A stretch of DNA of 64,000 nucleotides from Rotaria sp. Silwood1 (lineage: Eukaryota; Rotifera; Eurotatoria; Philodinida; Philodinidae), in assembly GCA_905250075.1 (NCBI GenBank), contig CAJNOP010000086.1, positions 558,440-622,439 on the forward strand, read 5' to 3'. A model generated the notes under the pieces. It saw nothing but the letters and a program-made list of their open reading frames with translations. It made no database searches and had not been told where the DNA came from. A program made the position numbers and the translations under genes. This document shows, in pieces, positions 10,432 through 23,733 of this stretch (position 1 is the stretch's first letter; each line of letters opens with the position of its first letter).

Positions 10432-11841
10432 TATATATATATATATATGTGGATGTATACGTAGAATACATGCGAGAATGTGCTTGCAAAAAATGTTCTT
10501 GACGAAATGTCCTTGGAACAAAGTGTCCTTCATATAAAGTGTCTTTGAAAAATGATTCTTAGTCAGGAACGTTCCTAGCGGGTGAGGGAGAGGGGCGTTT
10601 TGGTCACGTAATATTTGAATAACGATCTAATTCGTAGATTACGTGGGAAAATTTGTGGTCTTGATCCCCCATCTAGGAACGCTCCTGCCCTTAGTGTAAT
10701 GGTCCTCCGAAAAAATGTCCCCTTTTTATGAAAATGTCCTTTCAGCAAAATATAAGCATCATTCATGTCAGTGATAATGTTACTTATGAAGTTCAGTTTA
10801 TAAAAACGGATTAAATTGTGGGTATCAGTGTGGGTGTAGGCGTAAATGCGATAACACCGATACCCATATTCCACACCAATAGTCAGACCCACACGCTCAT
10901 AGTCACACCCTCGCACCCACACCCTACGTAGTTGTTCAAGGCCGCTGCTAATTGTGCATATATGCAAAGGTTTATATTGCTCACACATTCGATTCGAGAG
11001 CCTTTTCTACAGAACCTTTTTTATGAATGGCTTCATTTTCTTCTTTTTTTTCGAAAAACACATCCTAGAAATCTCACCAGTGATCAAAAGGCGTTTACTG
11101 ATGCAGTATTTTTAGAAAGCCAGTTTTGTCCAGCTAATTACAGCTCAAATACCATGGAATAATATATGAACGCACTGAAATCAAAATCTGAATACTGGAA
11201 AAATCGATTTGTGCTGTAGTAGCTCAGCCAGACCGTTCCAATTTCCCAAAAACGTTGTGATCAAAGTCTTAAACAATATTCTGAGAGATTATTTGCTGTT
11301 TAATGGAAATTCCAAGAACTGGATTTTAAGGTGCTTGTTCAGGCCGTGAAGGAAATCAGAAAAAAACATATTAAAAAATGTGTGGGAAGTCGACGCATTT
11401 TATACAATCCCAATATGCGATCTACAAAAACATTCAGCTCTATTGTTTTTAAAGTGAGATAGGTGGAAGTTTGTGAAGAATTCCACGGCGTATCTTCTAA
11501 AGAAAAACTCAAGAGTTTTTGTTTCTGTCTGTATTGAGTTATACGAAAAATATGCCATGTTGGAAACATTTTGGGGACTATATAGAATGTAAGATGAGAG
11601 TGTGTCATGTATCTGTACACATTCAAAACATCCCACACCCACACCCACATTCCTACCTTGTTTGATCCTCAATATTGGTGGAAGAGGCAATGAAGCGTGA
11701 CAATTACTATACAGTGAGGCAGGGTATGAAAAATCAGAAAAAACGAACGAAAGTGAGATGATATTCATATACTAGCTGTTTACATTATAGCACAGTAACA
11801 GTTGCTTTTTTTAATTCTTAGTGCTTCTGTCTGTGCAAAAA
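10432..11841. other. Intergenic region with degenerate 16-mer repeats and GT-rich hairpins
   Basis: A TA microsatellite begins the region. At 10487-10566 about five diverged 16-base units built on AAATGTCCTT follow one another, and similar words recur at about 10700-10752 beyond a palindromic AGGAACGTTCCT. At 10816-10925 GTGGGTGT words on the left face CACCCACACC words on the right. At 11630-11652 a single-arm run of CACACCC occurs. No convincing gene is present. The AG at 11820-11821, after a T-rich run, is an acceptor-like signal for the next gene. Confidence 0.45.
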
Positions 11842-12396
11842 ATGACCGACAACAAAGTCATAGACGATAGTAACATTCGTGAGCTAGGCGCGAAATGGGT
11901 GTTTCAAGAACTTTGGCATAGTTCAGCACTGCCGAGTGATGCAATGCATTTGGAATACACCCAAGCCTTAATAAATCTTGCAGGAGCTGACGGTGTCCTT
12001 GCTGATAAAGAACGCCAATGGATCTTGGGCAATGCAGTCGCCAAAGGCGCTAGTGCAGACGTAATCAATCACTTTACAACTTACCAGCCGACCAAAGCCG
12101 ATATCGAAGCGATGATAGCAAGTAAACCGACATTTACGCAACATGCAGGTCGATCGCTCATTTTCGAAGCTATTCTGGCAGCCAGTGCTGATATTGACTT
12201 ACATGCAGCCGAGCGAAATGCCATCTACCGATTGGGTCAAAGCATGGGCATGGATGAAGCGCTCTTGCAAGAAATCGAACAGGCAGCTGTAAATGAAATA
12301 TCCCATCGACGTCAAATCGTAGCTCTCATGTATCCTGAAGGTTTGCACAAATCTCTGAACGAGTCTGAAACCGATTTCAAGAGTGAACAAACATAA
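11842..12396 (+). CDS. TerB-like (tellurite-resistance family) helical domain protein; intronless, horizontal-transfer candidate
   Basis: The gene encodes 184 residues from ATG at 11842; a longer frame starts with GTG at 11821 but that lies at the acceptor AG. The protein is almost entirely helical and has the TerB hallmark of two related acidic segments: AGADGVLADKER at residues 47-58 and ASADIDLHAAER at 114-125, each leading into a helix. TerB proteins bind metal ions through such acidic residues and in bacteria work with other Ter proteins in tellurite, phage or stress responses. No other ter gene is nearby, so the role here is unknown. The C-terminal 20 residues are polar and likely disordered. 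The frame has no intron and uses many C/G-ending codons, unlike the core genes. An acceptor-like TTCTTAG precedes it. Confidence 0.75.
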   Translation: MTDNKVIDDSNIRELGAKWVFQELWHSSALPSDAMHLEYTQALINLAGADGVLADKERQWILGNAVAKGASADVINHFTTYQPTKADIEAMIASKPTFTQHAGRSLIFEAILAASADIDLHAAERNAIYRLGQSMGMDEALLQEIEQAAVNEISHRRQIVALMYPEGLHKSLNESETDFKSEQT

Positions 12397-14855
12397 ACAG
12401 ATGATCAAACTTGCAAGTCGACAAACAGCAATAAACAGAAACAACTATATATGTAGCTACTAGTTTACTAACTATTCACTCACGCTAACTACCTCACATT
12501 TTTTCTTCAAACTTAAAATATGCTTAAAAGGATAAAAGGCATGATATAGCTAACGCCTGTGATTTGACCAAGTGAGATTCCATCGCATCACCGTTCTTCT
12601 AGATTTCATCTATTTACTTTTTTTCATGAATAAAACTAACTATATAAATCTCATATTTTTCCGCTATGTTCTACATGAAATTGAGTGACGAGCTTGCTGT
12701 TAGGTAGTTAATTACTTGTTGTGAAGAGGCAAGATCATACACAACTAGTGTAATAGCTTTTCTTTAGATGCATTCGTGTTCGTGACCCTTCATACTGTTG
12801 AAGGCTGTTAGAGGTTAAATTTCAAGTATCGATGTGTGCGTTATTTCTTCTGACTCTATGCTCTGAACCGATCGTAGAGAAATAGAACAGAAGTCAAATT
12901 TTGCGCGAAAGTACTCTGAGAGTACATGATGCGATATACATATTTTTGCATAACAAAAACTGAATTGCAAACTTCAAAAAGTAAGAAATGCGAAGTGGAT
13001 AAGATACAACTAACTCGAAACTTGAGGAAGATTTATTTTTCATTTATTTACACATGGTTGGATGGTGTGGGTAGGTGTGTGGGTGTGGTTGTATGGTTCT
13101 TTTCAATCACACCCACACCCCACCCTTGCCTAGGTTTAATTTTGCCTGTGACATAGACATAACATCGTTGGATTTCATTAGTAATGCATTTTTGGAAAAA
13201 GAATTACGGTTGACACTCCAATATTGTTCGTTAAAAACTGATCTACGATATAGTTTGTTTTTTTTTGAAGGTGTTTGATCACAAAGAAGTCTTCAGTACC
13301 TATTGAGTGATCGATCCGGCCTTCGCAGTAGATGTAAGGACTTCTTTCGTGATCTTCAAAGCCTAATTTTCGATTTCCATAAGTGTATCGCTAGTTCAAA
13401 CCTGTCCAACAAAAACGAGAGAAATGAGGAATTTTAAAAAAATTCAGTTATTTACTAGAATTGTATTCAGTACAGCAGAAATAGTAGAAGTATAAGATCG
13501 TGTTAACTTGGTGATATTTCCATAAAGTAGCTTGCAAACATTGTCGAGAATGAATCGAGTGATTATGACGTGATCGATAAAGATTGGTTGCGAGTTTTTA
13601 CCATTCTTCTATTGATCATTCTTTTTGATTTGAACCAAATGCACAACCATGCGTCAAAGAACAGAAATGGATATATTCACAGTTACAAGTACTTGTATCC
13701 TACTCAGAAAAAGTTGTATCCATTCTTACCAATCTATTATCGTTTTGATGTGCCATTATCTCTAGATAATTTATTCGCTTCAATCCAACATAGTTTTGAT
13801 TCGTTGAATAAAGTGCATCAATTGAGACTCGTGATCATGGTTCCTGTAGACCAGAAATCAGGATGCCCATGAAAGTTTTTCTTTTATTATCATGTAACTT
13901 CATAAAAAAGTAAAACATATATTTCTGTCAAAATCAAACCATAGAACCACAAGAATTCAAAAAATTAGAAGAATTAATGTATTTTAATATAATAGTTGAT
14001 AAACGATGAATTTTTATTCGGTACAAAGACAGCATAGATTGCAACAAAAGAAAAGGGACGATATAAACTAGAATTCTATAAATTTTATATTATTATGGAA
14101 AGAGAATTATTTACATGTCAAAATCATAGACACATCTAGGTAATTATACTTCATAGACTAAATACATATTTGTAAAGTAATGAACGGTAGACAAGAAAGC
14201 TCAGATTTTCTTTTCATACATAAACATCTGTTTGTGTCTCACACAACAACTAATAAAAGAAATTTAAAATTGATGCACAATATAAAGAAGTCAATAATAT
14301 CATGAATCCAATAAGCTCAGCTGTGCTTTCTAAATAACCCATAAGAGGATTTCAATATCGTTTTTGTACATATATTCATCATCATCTCAACTGAATAATC
14401 TGCAGCGGAGAGTAGCTACATGCATCAAAAGCAAGAAAAGTCTTTAAATACATCTTAGTGCCATCATTACGTCTTTGATGAAGAACGTCTGATCACTTAA
14501 ACTTTTTTGAAGTTATAAATGCAGTTAAATACTAAATTACTCAAACGATAAGAAACATGTTTTAAAAATATAATAAAAAACATTTCTGATTTTTTTTTCA
14601 AACATATTTTATAACATGAATTGCACTCAAACTTCACCATGTGCCGCGAAAATCATTTAGATGGCTTTTGAAATGTGTTGTATCGTTACATATGTTGATG
14701 CACATTGATAAAGAAAAAGAAAAAAAAAAAAGAAAAGGTAAAGTCATAGTTCGAAAAACGATGGATGAAGGCGATATATTACTCACAAGACATCAATCGC
14801 TATAAAATATTCTGTCTGTTCTCTTTCTTGCCAAAAGTGAGTGACCATTTTCTAC
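12397..14855. other. Intergenic region with a telomere-like hairpin and a short inverted repeat
   Basis: Contains hairpin B at 13070-13125 and a 17-19 base inverted repeat (GATCACAAAGAAGTCTT at 13277-13293 facing AAGGACTTCTTTCGTGATC at 13336-13354). An open frame near 13570-13872 was considered and not accepted. The remainder is AT-rich with no gene seen. Confidence 0.5.
13070..13125. repeat. Telomere-like hairpin B
   Basis: The left arm at 13070-13087 (GGTAGGTGTGTGGGTGTG) pairs with CACACCCACACCCCACCC at 13108-13125 with a few mismatches. The 20-base loop GTTGTATGGTTCTTTTCAAT has the same length as, and is alignable with, the loop of hairpin A at 6144-6163. Confidence 0.75.
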
Positions 14856-15215
14856 ATGAAACCTGAAGTCATGCACGCCCAATTATACTGGATGTTGGTA
14901 GTATTGTTCTTTGCTAGTATTCTTCTAAGTGTAGCAAGTAAAGACGATGATGATGATATTTCAAAGAATGCGGTAAAATTATCTACAACAGCACTCATAT
15001 TCGCCATTGGTGTGCCAATTATTGCTATCATACTTATAATTATCGCTACGACATGCTTTCTTTGCCGCAAACGAGAGCTGATTTCACGCAGAACATGGCA
15101 AGAGTCTCGTCCATCAGCACCGCCTGCGATTTCAGTTAATTATCAAGATAACAAAGAAAATCCACCCTCATACAATGAGGTAATGAGAATGGACGCTAGC
15201 AAGTTTCGTGTTTGA
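14856..15215 (+). CDS. Small single-pass membrane protein with cytoplasmic PPxY motif
   Basis: The ATG at 14856 gives 119 residues; an in-frame ATG at 14871 is an alternative. A hydrophobic stretch at about residues 9-27 looks like a signal peptide and is followed by an acidic patch of five Asp. A strong transmembrane segment spans about 45-67 and ends in a Cys-rich, basic stop-transfer (CFLCRKR). The C-terminal tail is polar and proline-containing and carries PPSY at 103-106, a PPxY site of the kind recognised by WW domains such as those of Nedd4-type ubiquitin ligases. The layout resembles small adaptor or cargo-sorting membrane proteins (Shisa-like, PRRG-like, WBP1-like), but no specific family could be assigned. 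It is uninterrupted by introns in the coding part. Confidence 0.65.
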   Translation: MKPEVMHAQLYWMLVVLFFASILLSVASKDDDDDISKNAVKLSTTALIFAIGVPIIAIILIIIATTCFLCRKRELISRRTWQESRPSAPPAISVNYQDNKENPPSYNEVMRMDASKFRV

Positions 15216-18200
15216 TTTAAATGTTTTTTGTTTCTTGAACAATTAATCAATATTATTTTTTAACTTCACGATATGGCATTGAGTCAAAGACTGTATAATG
15301 ATGACATAAATGTCGGAAGAACAGTCTATTGTCAATATTACTGTAGATTGAAGTTTTGCATTAGCATGTTTTTGTACGAACTTTGCATAGAGACCAATAG
15401 GGCACCAATGAAAATAAACTAAAAGTCTATTATTGTAAGGTGCTAAATCACTCACACTTGTTGACAGACTCTACTTCAGTTATGAATTTGATTCATGGTT
15501 TTGAACGAATGTGTCCCATAGAGATGATTTACATGTTAAAAAGTTCTAAATTGATTCAAAATCGAATGAGATACTAACTTTTATGGAGTAAGTTTCGGTA
15601 AACATGTGTTTAAACTTAAAAGATTTTGTTAATTTTTCTTTCAATAATTTGAATCTAAGTATTTCTTGCCAGAATGAAAAGATTTTATCCGCTATCTCAT
15701 AGGGAAAACGTTCTGGATTCATTCACTGCTTCACAATTTCATATAGATGTCACTAATGAAAAGTGCATGAATTCTCGTTTGATTGTTTGTTCTCATTCTC
15801 AAATATAGTATCATTTACTGTTTCTTGTGAATCTGAATTGACTTCCATTATTTATGGTCAATGAGATATGAGAATTGTAATTCATGAGTATAGATTTTTT
15901 GGAATTCATTATAATATCGTCATCAAAAACTAATGAAATAATTGTAAATGTAATGAATAGTATTTGAACGATCTGAAATCTCGAAAGTCAAGCTACATAG
16001 CAGACATGTTGAATATAGCATTTAATTGAATCATATGTTCTGAATCAATATACAACGATAGTATCTCTATTGTGTTGATTGTTCAAGGCAACACTGTACA
16101 ATATTATTCTGTTATTTGAGAGTATGATGTTCAACTAAGAGAAGAAATATTGTTTCTTATCATTTGAGATTGAGATCGATTTGACAGATTGGAAAAAGTT
16201 TAATTCAGACTAGTACGATCTATGATGAGTATTATTCTAAGAAGATCCATTATGAAAAATAATTCTACTAAAACATTAATCCAATTATCACTAAGAAATG
16301 TATGACTTAATTGATCTTCTAGGAAAGTTGATTCAAAAGAAATTGAAAGATTAACATGGAATAGCAAACTACAAATCAGATATGTGCTTGTCTTGAGAAG
16401 CTACGTGAATGCATATCTCAGACTGCATAGATATGTGTGAGTGTGAAAATGATGCTCTTCGTTTAATTAAGTTACCACAGCCACAAATATCCTAAAGCAT
16501 CGATGTCATAATCATACTTCAAGGTTTGTGAATTTTTTTTTAGTAGAATGAGAAAAGATAACATTTCAATAACGTAGAATTGCAAGTTTTATCATCGGCA
16601 AGAATATTCAATGAAACAATATTGAGAACATACTTAACTAAATGTATTCTTGCTTAATAAGAAGGTTGAATTAATATTTAACATTAGTGAATTCTTTTCT
16701 TATATCGTATCTACTAATATTAATAATTAATCAAATTACCAAAAATCGTAATGAAAGTAGAACAAAATAGAAAACAAAAAAGACGAATATAGTCTGGTTT
16801 ATTTATTTTATTTTTATTTCTATCTAACTGCAGTATGCTGAGTCATTTACGTTGTGTAATTCATGCGTCATTTCGTGTTCGAATTCTTTTTTTTCACTCT
16901 ACATCTTCGTGCTTCCTTGCAATGTAGAAAGACATAATGAATGTTAATATTTCAATTAAGAACATGGAATGTGTTGACGAATCAAACTTTCGACTCATAT
17001 TTATTTTCAAGTACATTACATTCATATCATTTCAATTTCACAATAGTTAATTGCAAAAAAAAAGAGCTAGTAGATTGATTTGTATGTTAAATACATAGAT
17101 GTTTTCTTGTTTCTATTCATGTAGTACCAAAAACCTCTGCATCAAATCATTAATTATCATTGATGTTGAATTTATTTCTTCTAATCAAAATATACATGTC
17201 ACAAGAAATATTCAAAATAATCAAAAGCTTATTTTCTTATCAGATGAACTTATTTTGGAGATAAGTCTGATTAAAATTTAATTGTATATTAATCATGATG
17301 TTGAAAAACAAAAAACAACGATTAATTAGAATTCCATAGTTTGTTATATTCTAAAGATTTATACTAAATATATAACAGTGAATTCATTTCACTTAATATA
17401 AAGCAAACGAAGATGAGTCTTAATCTATTGAGCATTCGAATTATCTCATTTTATTATAAAAGCTATTCAGAAATTGTACGGTACTGAACAACACAATAAG
17501 TGGCACTTATATTTAAAATATCATCTAAATTTTTACTTAGCATATTTCTCAGCTAGCTTCTCTTGATACAATATTATCGTTGGTTAGCATTATCTTTGAC
17601 AAATATCGTGCAATATTCTATTTGATTCCATCAGTAATGTTATAAACGTTATTGTCACGTGCATGAAATTTATCACATATCAAAATAATGATAGTTGTTA
17701 ATCAACAAGAATACCGGTGTGTTTGAGTGAAGAATAAATTATGAGTCATAGAAAGTCATAAAATAAATTGTAAATGTCAATAAACAATGTTGGAGAAAAA
17801 AAATCGGTTGAAATTGTCTATTTGAATAATTTCATTGTAATATCATCGCGAACTTAATCGAACTAATAAACTACTATAAAGTCATCAATTTTTCAGGCTA
17901 TTTTCACGAGATAAGAAGAAATTAAAACAAAACTTCGTAAATCAAATGAATCAACGAAACTGATTTTTCAATTGTTTCTCTTCTAAACCAATAATATTCT
18001 TCATAGATGTCAATTAAATGCACTAATGTAATAGTCAACTGTCTTCAATAATTCTCTCTTGAGTCATGCATCGCTTCTTTTTTTTTTCTCTCAATGTGGT
18101 ATAAAGATAAAATATTTTTTCATGATGAAAATTTTCACATTAGGCAAGATAATTTCTTTCTCATACTGAGAAAATACCCATTTTTTCATGTAAATAAATA

Positions 18201-18394
18201 CATGAGCATATCAATGCTACTTTACTCATTGAATTTTATTTCAAGCAACAACTACTACAACACATCAAATCATTTTTTCCTGTTCTCTTCTCTATACAAG
18301 ATTTTTCGCAATTATATATAGTTGGAAAAAACCAAGTATCATTATATATATATATACTTGAATTTATATTTTATTTTATTGAAAAATATTCATT
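15216..18394. other. AT-rich intergenic region, no gene seen
   Basis: About 3.2 kb of AT-rich DNA. The open frames near 17099 and 18094 are Ile/Phe/Asn-rich translations of AT-rich sequence with no family resemblance. A TA microsatellite at about 18343-18356 lies just upstream of the Argonaute start. Confidence 0.5.
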
Positions 18395-21300
18395 ATGGCA
18401 TCAAAGAAACAATCATATTTCATTCGTCAAGAACGAATTCCAGTTTCATCTGCAATTCCTTCGGCTACACTTAATCTATTTTCACTTCCACGTCGTCCTG
18501 CTTCAACAAATTCATCAGGTCAAAGGAATGAATATCTTTTAACAAATCATTTCTCATGTGAATTCGTCAATAATCTTCCACTGTATCAATATGATGTATC
18601 TATTGAAGAACTCGGCTCATGTTCTGGTGAATGGTTTGAAGTTAAAGGTCGATCACGATGTGCTCGAATTATGCAATCACTTATATCTAATGGTCGATTT
18701 CATCCACAAGTTGTTATTTGGTATGACGAACAAAAATGTTTATACAGCACATCATTATTAACATCACCACAATTGATTACGAATACAGATGGTCGAAATC
18801 GACTTAATATCAAATTGTTGGCTAATCAATGGTCAACAAATGATATTCATAATTATATTAATGGTCAAGCCAATGTATATCCATTCGATGCAGTACGTAT
18901 TCTTGAAACACTTTTGAAAAAATCACTTCAAGATCGGGTTGAAGTTGTAAATAATACTTGTTATTTCTCGAATGAACTACCTAAGAAATTGTCTGGTGGA
19001 TTTGAAGAACGGTTTGGTTTTATTCAAGCACTTAATCTTGCATCTGGTCGTTTGACATTAAATATTCAAACAAAATTAACAACGTTTTATCCCGAAATTA
19101 ATCTACTGGATTTTATTCATATGCAAATTGGTGCAAAACGAATACCAAACGAAAATGAATGTAAAAAATTGAATCGAGTATTAAAAAATTGTTTGGTTGT
19201 TACAAGACAATCGAACTGGAAACAAGCTTATGAAATCGATCAATTCGATCATCGACGACCAGTTGAAATCAAAATAGAATCAGGTGAAACATTAGTCGAA
19301 TATTTCAAAAATGCAAAAAATATTGCATTAAATCAAACAAATTATCCATGCATTCAAGTATATATTCCTAATGAATATAATAAACCTTGCCATTTACCTT
19401 TGGAAGTTTGTCGAATTCAAGCATGGCAAGTCTATGATAAACCGGTAAGTTTCGATAATCATTAAGAGTTTCCATCCTGAAGCGCACGGCAATCATCCTT
19501 AGTAAAAACTTTGCTTGATCTTCACATGTAAGCTTTGATGAAAAACATAGAAAGGAAAAAAACGAATAGAAAACCGCATAGAAGAAGAAACTAGAAGCAT
19601 TCGAGACGCCGAATAGGAAAAAGACAAATTTTGAAAATGAAATTTTTTCTAATATTAACAACTAGAAGAGTTTTGTTTGATCACATGAAACAAAACAATA
19701 GACAAAAGAAAGCCAACTTTTCAAATCTTAATCCTATATTTTTTTAGGGCGTTGGTATAGGCCTTTTCTTAACGATACACATTCTCTATACGTACAATAA
19801 AACTCACACCTACGCACATTCGTGCACGCATCTATATCCATACCCACACCCATATATTCAATAAAAAAGTATTAGTTCTCATCTCGATTCTGAGAAGACC
19901 TAGGGCCAGAACCATCTTGTATATATCTAGTCTAAAGTAATACTGAGAACGGTTTCCGTTTTGTGTAACACTATAATGCCGCTAAATTGTATTTAGTTTT
20001 TATCTAGAAAAACAATTTGTATTCTTAAGTATATTTTTCTGTTTTGATTTTAGTTATCTAAAGCACAAGAAGCACAACAACCACGAAAATGTATTCCCAA
20101 ACCAAATGAACGTTATGCTGCTATTATGGATGTATTAAAAAAATGTAATTATAATTCACCTTCAAATCGTCTTTGCCGTGAAGTTGGCTTTCAAATTAAA
20201 GATGAACAAATGTTGACGTTGAATGCTCAACTTTTAACTCAACCACAAATTCATACAGGTCCTAATTGTAAAGCGAATGTTCGAATTGGTCGTATTCCTC
20301 TAGATGGACATCTATTCACGCCAAAACCCATTTCAGCTTTGGCAGTAGCATATTTTGGTACTGATCCAGCAAAGAAATCAGATTTAATGAATGATTTTCT
20401 CAACACCTTATTAAATGTAAGTCTTTTTTTTTTGTTGAGTTATATACAAAATGGAAGACATGATTAAATTATTTTAGGTAATGAAAAGTTATCATGTCGA
20501 TGTAAAATATGAGAAACATACTGTACCACCTACTAATGACCAAATTAATGAATATTTTCTCAAGATGAGTGAGAGAAAATGTCAATTTGTTATTTGCATT
20601 ATGGATGGAAAATCTGAAGATGATCTTAAACAGCTTAAAGCTTATATTAAAGATTGTGGAACAGTTAAATATGGTAAGTTATTTTTATTGATTAAAATAA
20701 ATTTATGTATAAGAACATATCTAGGTGTTATGACACAATGTGTTTTACTTTTAAAAATTGAAGCAAATCGTTCATTAACAAGTTATTGTGAAAATTTAAT
20801 ACGAAAAATTAACTATAAAAATTCAGGAATCAACACAAAAGTTAATTTAAATGAAGCATTAAAATATAAAAAATCACAAAAAGATTCATATATGTTTTTT
20901 GGTGCTGATGTAATTCATCCAACTAATGTTACTCGTCAACATCCATCAATTGCAGGTAAATTATTTGATTGATAATTTAAAAAAAAAAAGTATTATATTG
21001 CAAAACAAGATCTAAAAGGAGTATTGAAGTATTATGATTAGAGTTCGTCGTGTTGATATTGGATGCACTTAAGAATCTTATGGACTCTAGTCGTCTAAGA
21101 AATGTATAGGAATAGCACTAAAAGTTTGTTTTGGATTTTAGCTGTCGTTGGTTCGGGTGATTCATTATGTTCAACAACAGCCGTACGTGTTTGCCAACAA
21201 TATCCGAAAGAAGGCAAATGTTCAATAGAAACTATTATTGGAATGACTGATATGGTTAAACAATTATTAGATTATTATCGACAAGCAAATAAAGTTTTAC

Positions 21301-22093
21301 CTAATAAAATTGTTTTCTATCGTGATGGTAAATCACTTGAATTTATAATTTTTTTTTTTTTATGAATTGCTACAATTGATGAATGTGTTTTTTTTTAAGG
21401 AGTAGACGATGGTCAATTTGGAAAAGTTATTGCTCATGAAATTCCTGCAATTTGTCAAGCTTTCGATCGTAAGTGTCATTATCGAGATTTCATTTTTTAA
21501 GTATAAAAAAATTTTCATTTAGTTATTTATGGTGATAAATCAAATCATCCATTATTAACTTTTATTGTTGTAAAAAAACGTCATAATACACGTTTTTTTA
21601 ATTATAATGCATCGACAAAACAAATGAGTAATATGAGCATTGGAACTGTTATTGATACAACAATTGTTCATCCATATCAAAATAATTTTTATTTAAATTC
21701 TCATAATGCTTTTCAAGGTGTTAATCATCCATCACTTTATCATGTACTTTTGGATGAAATTGGCTTTACTGCTAATGAATTACAATTATTAACATATCAT
21801 TTATGTTTTACTGATCCTCGATCATCAGCTTCTGAAGCGATTCCATCTGTTGTACATCAAGCTGATATAGCAGCATTTAAAGCTCGAGATTTATTTTATG
21901 ATGATGAACAGTAAGATTAAGAAAAAAAATATTTTAAATATAAATTTAATTGAAATTTTCTATTTATTTTAGCTCATCGGCGACTAGTGTTGGTGGACGT
22001 AGTCAACCATTACTCAATCCAAATCTGAATGATGTAGATTATAAGATTCTCGATGTGCATGAAAATCTTAAAAATCGACCAGTATTTGGTTAA
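18395..22093 (+). CDS. Argonaute (AGO subfamily), eight exons, DEDD catalytic set
   Basis: Exons: 18395-19444, 20054-20416, 20478-20673, 20725-20955, 21142-21327, 21400-21468, 21523-21910, 21973-22093. All introns are GT-AG with consistent phase. The product is 867 residues. Order: N and L1 region (1-240), PAZ (to about 350, ending LPLEVCRI), L2, MID (FVICIMDGK then GVMTQCVLL, 508-545) and PIWI. Comparison with remembered animal AGO places the slicer residues at D598 (FFGADVIHP), E643 (glutamate finger), D675 (FYRDG) and D813 in ADIAAFKAR, where animal AGO2 has His. The C-terminus is AGO-like and not Piwi-like. The protein would bind small RNAs and silence RNA in the cytoplasm or nucleus. The set DEDD is still compatible with cleavage, as in some plant AGOs. 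Intron 1 (609 bp) contains a short CACACCC-type tract. Bdelloids are known for expanded Argonaute families. Confidence 0.92.
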
Positions 22094-23733
22094 TTCGAAA
22101 TTCTCCAATTTGATACCAATTGGAGTAATGAGAACTCATATTGTTGAAGGGGTCATCCGTAGTACTCTTTTTCTTTTATGTTTATTTCGAAAAGGCTATT
22201 TTCTTCAACTTTAATTTTCATTTCTTTTTTTATTATTATTATTTTATATTAATCAAGAATTCTTTGTTTTTTTTGTGTGTGTGCTACTTGTTTTTTTTTT
22301 TAATTGCTTTATCAAAAAAATAAATATGTTTATCAATCCAAAACAATGTAATAAAACACACTCAGTTGTGAAATACATGTAAGAAGTTTTATTCATTAAT
22401 AAGTTCTGATAGCTGCTCACATAAGTTTGAATTCGGAATGTAAATGAAGAAAAGATCCTCATATATATAGAATCGGTCAACTTTAGTAAAAATTCTGATG
22501 AGAGTTAAATTTAGTGAGATAATAGTAATTAAAGAATTCAAGCACAATAAACTTATATGATTCTGTTAGCAAATGATTCCAAAAAAGATCAGTTATATAA
22601 TAAATATAGCCTAATATGACAATATCTATTGCAACGAAATTTTAATTGAAATTGTCGATATGAATTAAACATCCGTTATTTCATTTTTATTTTTCTTAAA
22701 CTTATCCATTGAGCAAAGATTAAGATATTTAACAAATTTAATTCTTCTTCTTTTTAACTCAAGTGATAATTTAACTTAGTACTATTTTTATGCTTAGAAA
22801 TTATGATAATCAACCAATAGTTATAGGTGATATACAAAAAAAAAACAATGTGTAGTAGTGGATAAATGTTCTTCTCCCTTCTCTCAACTTCCATACATGT
22901 AAAAAGTCTAGAGACTCATTGGACAATATTTATTTTTACTTCAAGCTTTTTTATCTGTTAAATTTTGCGTTATTTCTTATCATATACATGACTAATTCTT
23001 GATATTTTTTGTATCTGTAACTAAAACCCAGTATATGATCTCTTGTCATTTAAAAGACCTTCGATTTTTGTTTTCTTTTTTTTTTATTCTGCACTACAAC
23101 GTAGTATTGATACTTGTTTTGTACATAATCAATTGGTTACAGAAGTTTAATTAATTGTATGTGATGAAAACTTAATGTCATCAATGTGTTGTATTTCATG
23201 AATAGAAAATTTTGAATTTAACAACGAGCTCAAAGTCAAAATTTTAGTTCGGATCTTAACCGTGAAATAATTTTTCTATTATTTTATGTTACTTCTTCTA
23301 TAGATATTTTAAATTTTTGCAATAAAAGATAAATCTTTATTTTAATCAGTCGATGTAATTTCTAAGTTTAATAATATATGTCTGAAGAGATGATGTCAAT
23401 TAGATAAAAATTCATTTTTTCGTACTTTCTTATTGAAGTGAATAAATCTCTTGTGATGAAAAAGCAAACAATTCGTAAGTAAACTCATCTGAAATGAGTT
23501 TTCATTCGACTTAACTCTGACGACGTAGACTTATTAGTAATAATTAATCTAATAGATTGTAGCGACATTGATAAATATATTTAAATAGAATTTATTTACG
23601 AAAATTTTCTCCTATCGAAACAATTAATTTTCATTTTTAAATAAAAAAAAAAAGATAATTAAATAAATAAAAGTTTTTATTTAATCATCATTCAATTGGT
23701 TAATATTATAATTTCCAATCGAAAGAGATAAAA
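22094..23733. other. AT-rich intergenic region, no gene seen
   Basis: This is the 3' flank of the Argonaute gene, with T-rich tracts and AATAAA-like words around 22318-22355 that could serve for polyadenylation. The remainder up to the next start is AT-rich and featureless. Confidence 0.45.

Noticed and set aside
10095-10489. Three frames over the nested repeat (rich in RxMxHLPREM-type repeats)
   Set aside because: They are translations of the palindromic GAGATG/CATCTC repeats of the hAT-like element, not genes.
10575-10988. Minus-strand frame of 137 codons
   Set aside because: It runs through repeat units and GT-rich hairpin sequence; no domain pattern.
11632-11652. CACACCC run as a possible hairpin
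   Set aside because: Only one arm is present; no facing GGGTGT arm nearby, so it is not counted as a hairpin.
13570-13872. 100-codon open frame starting with GTG, hydrophobic then mixed
   Set aside because: No ATG, no splice partner with good phase, no family resemblance; the region is AT-rich and long frames arise by chance.
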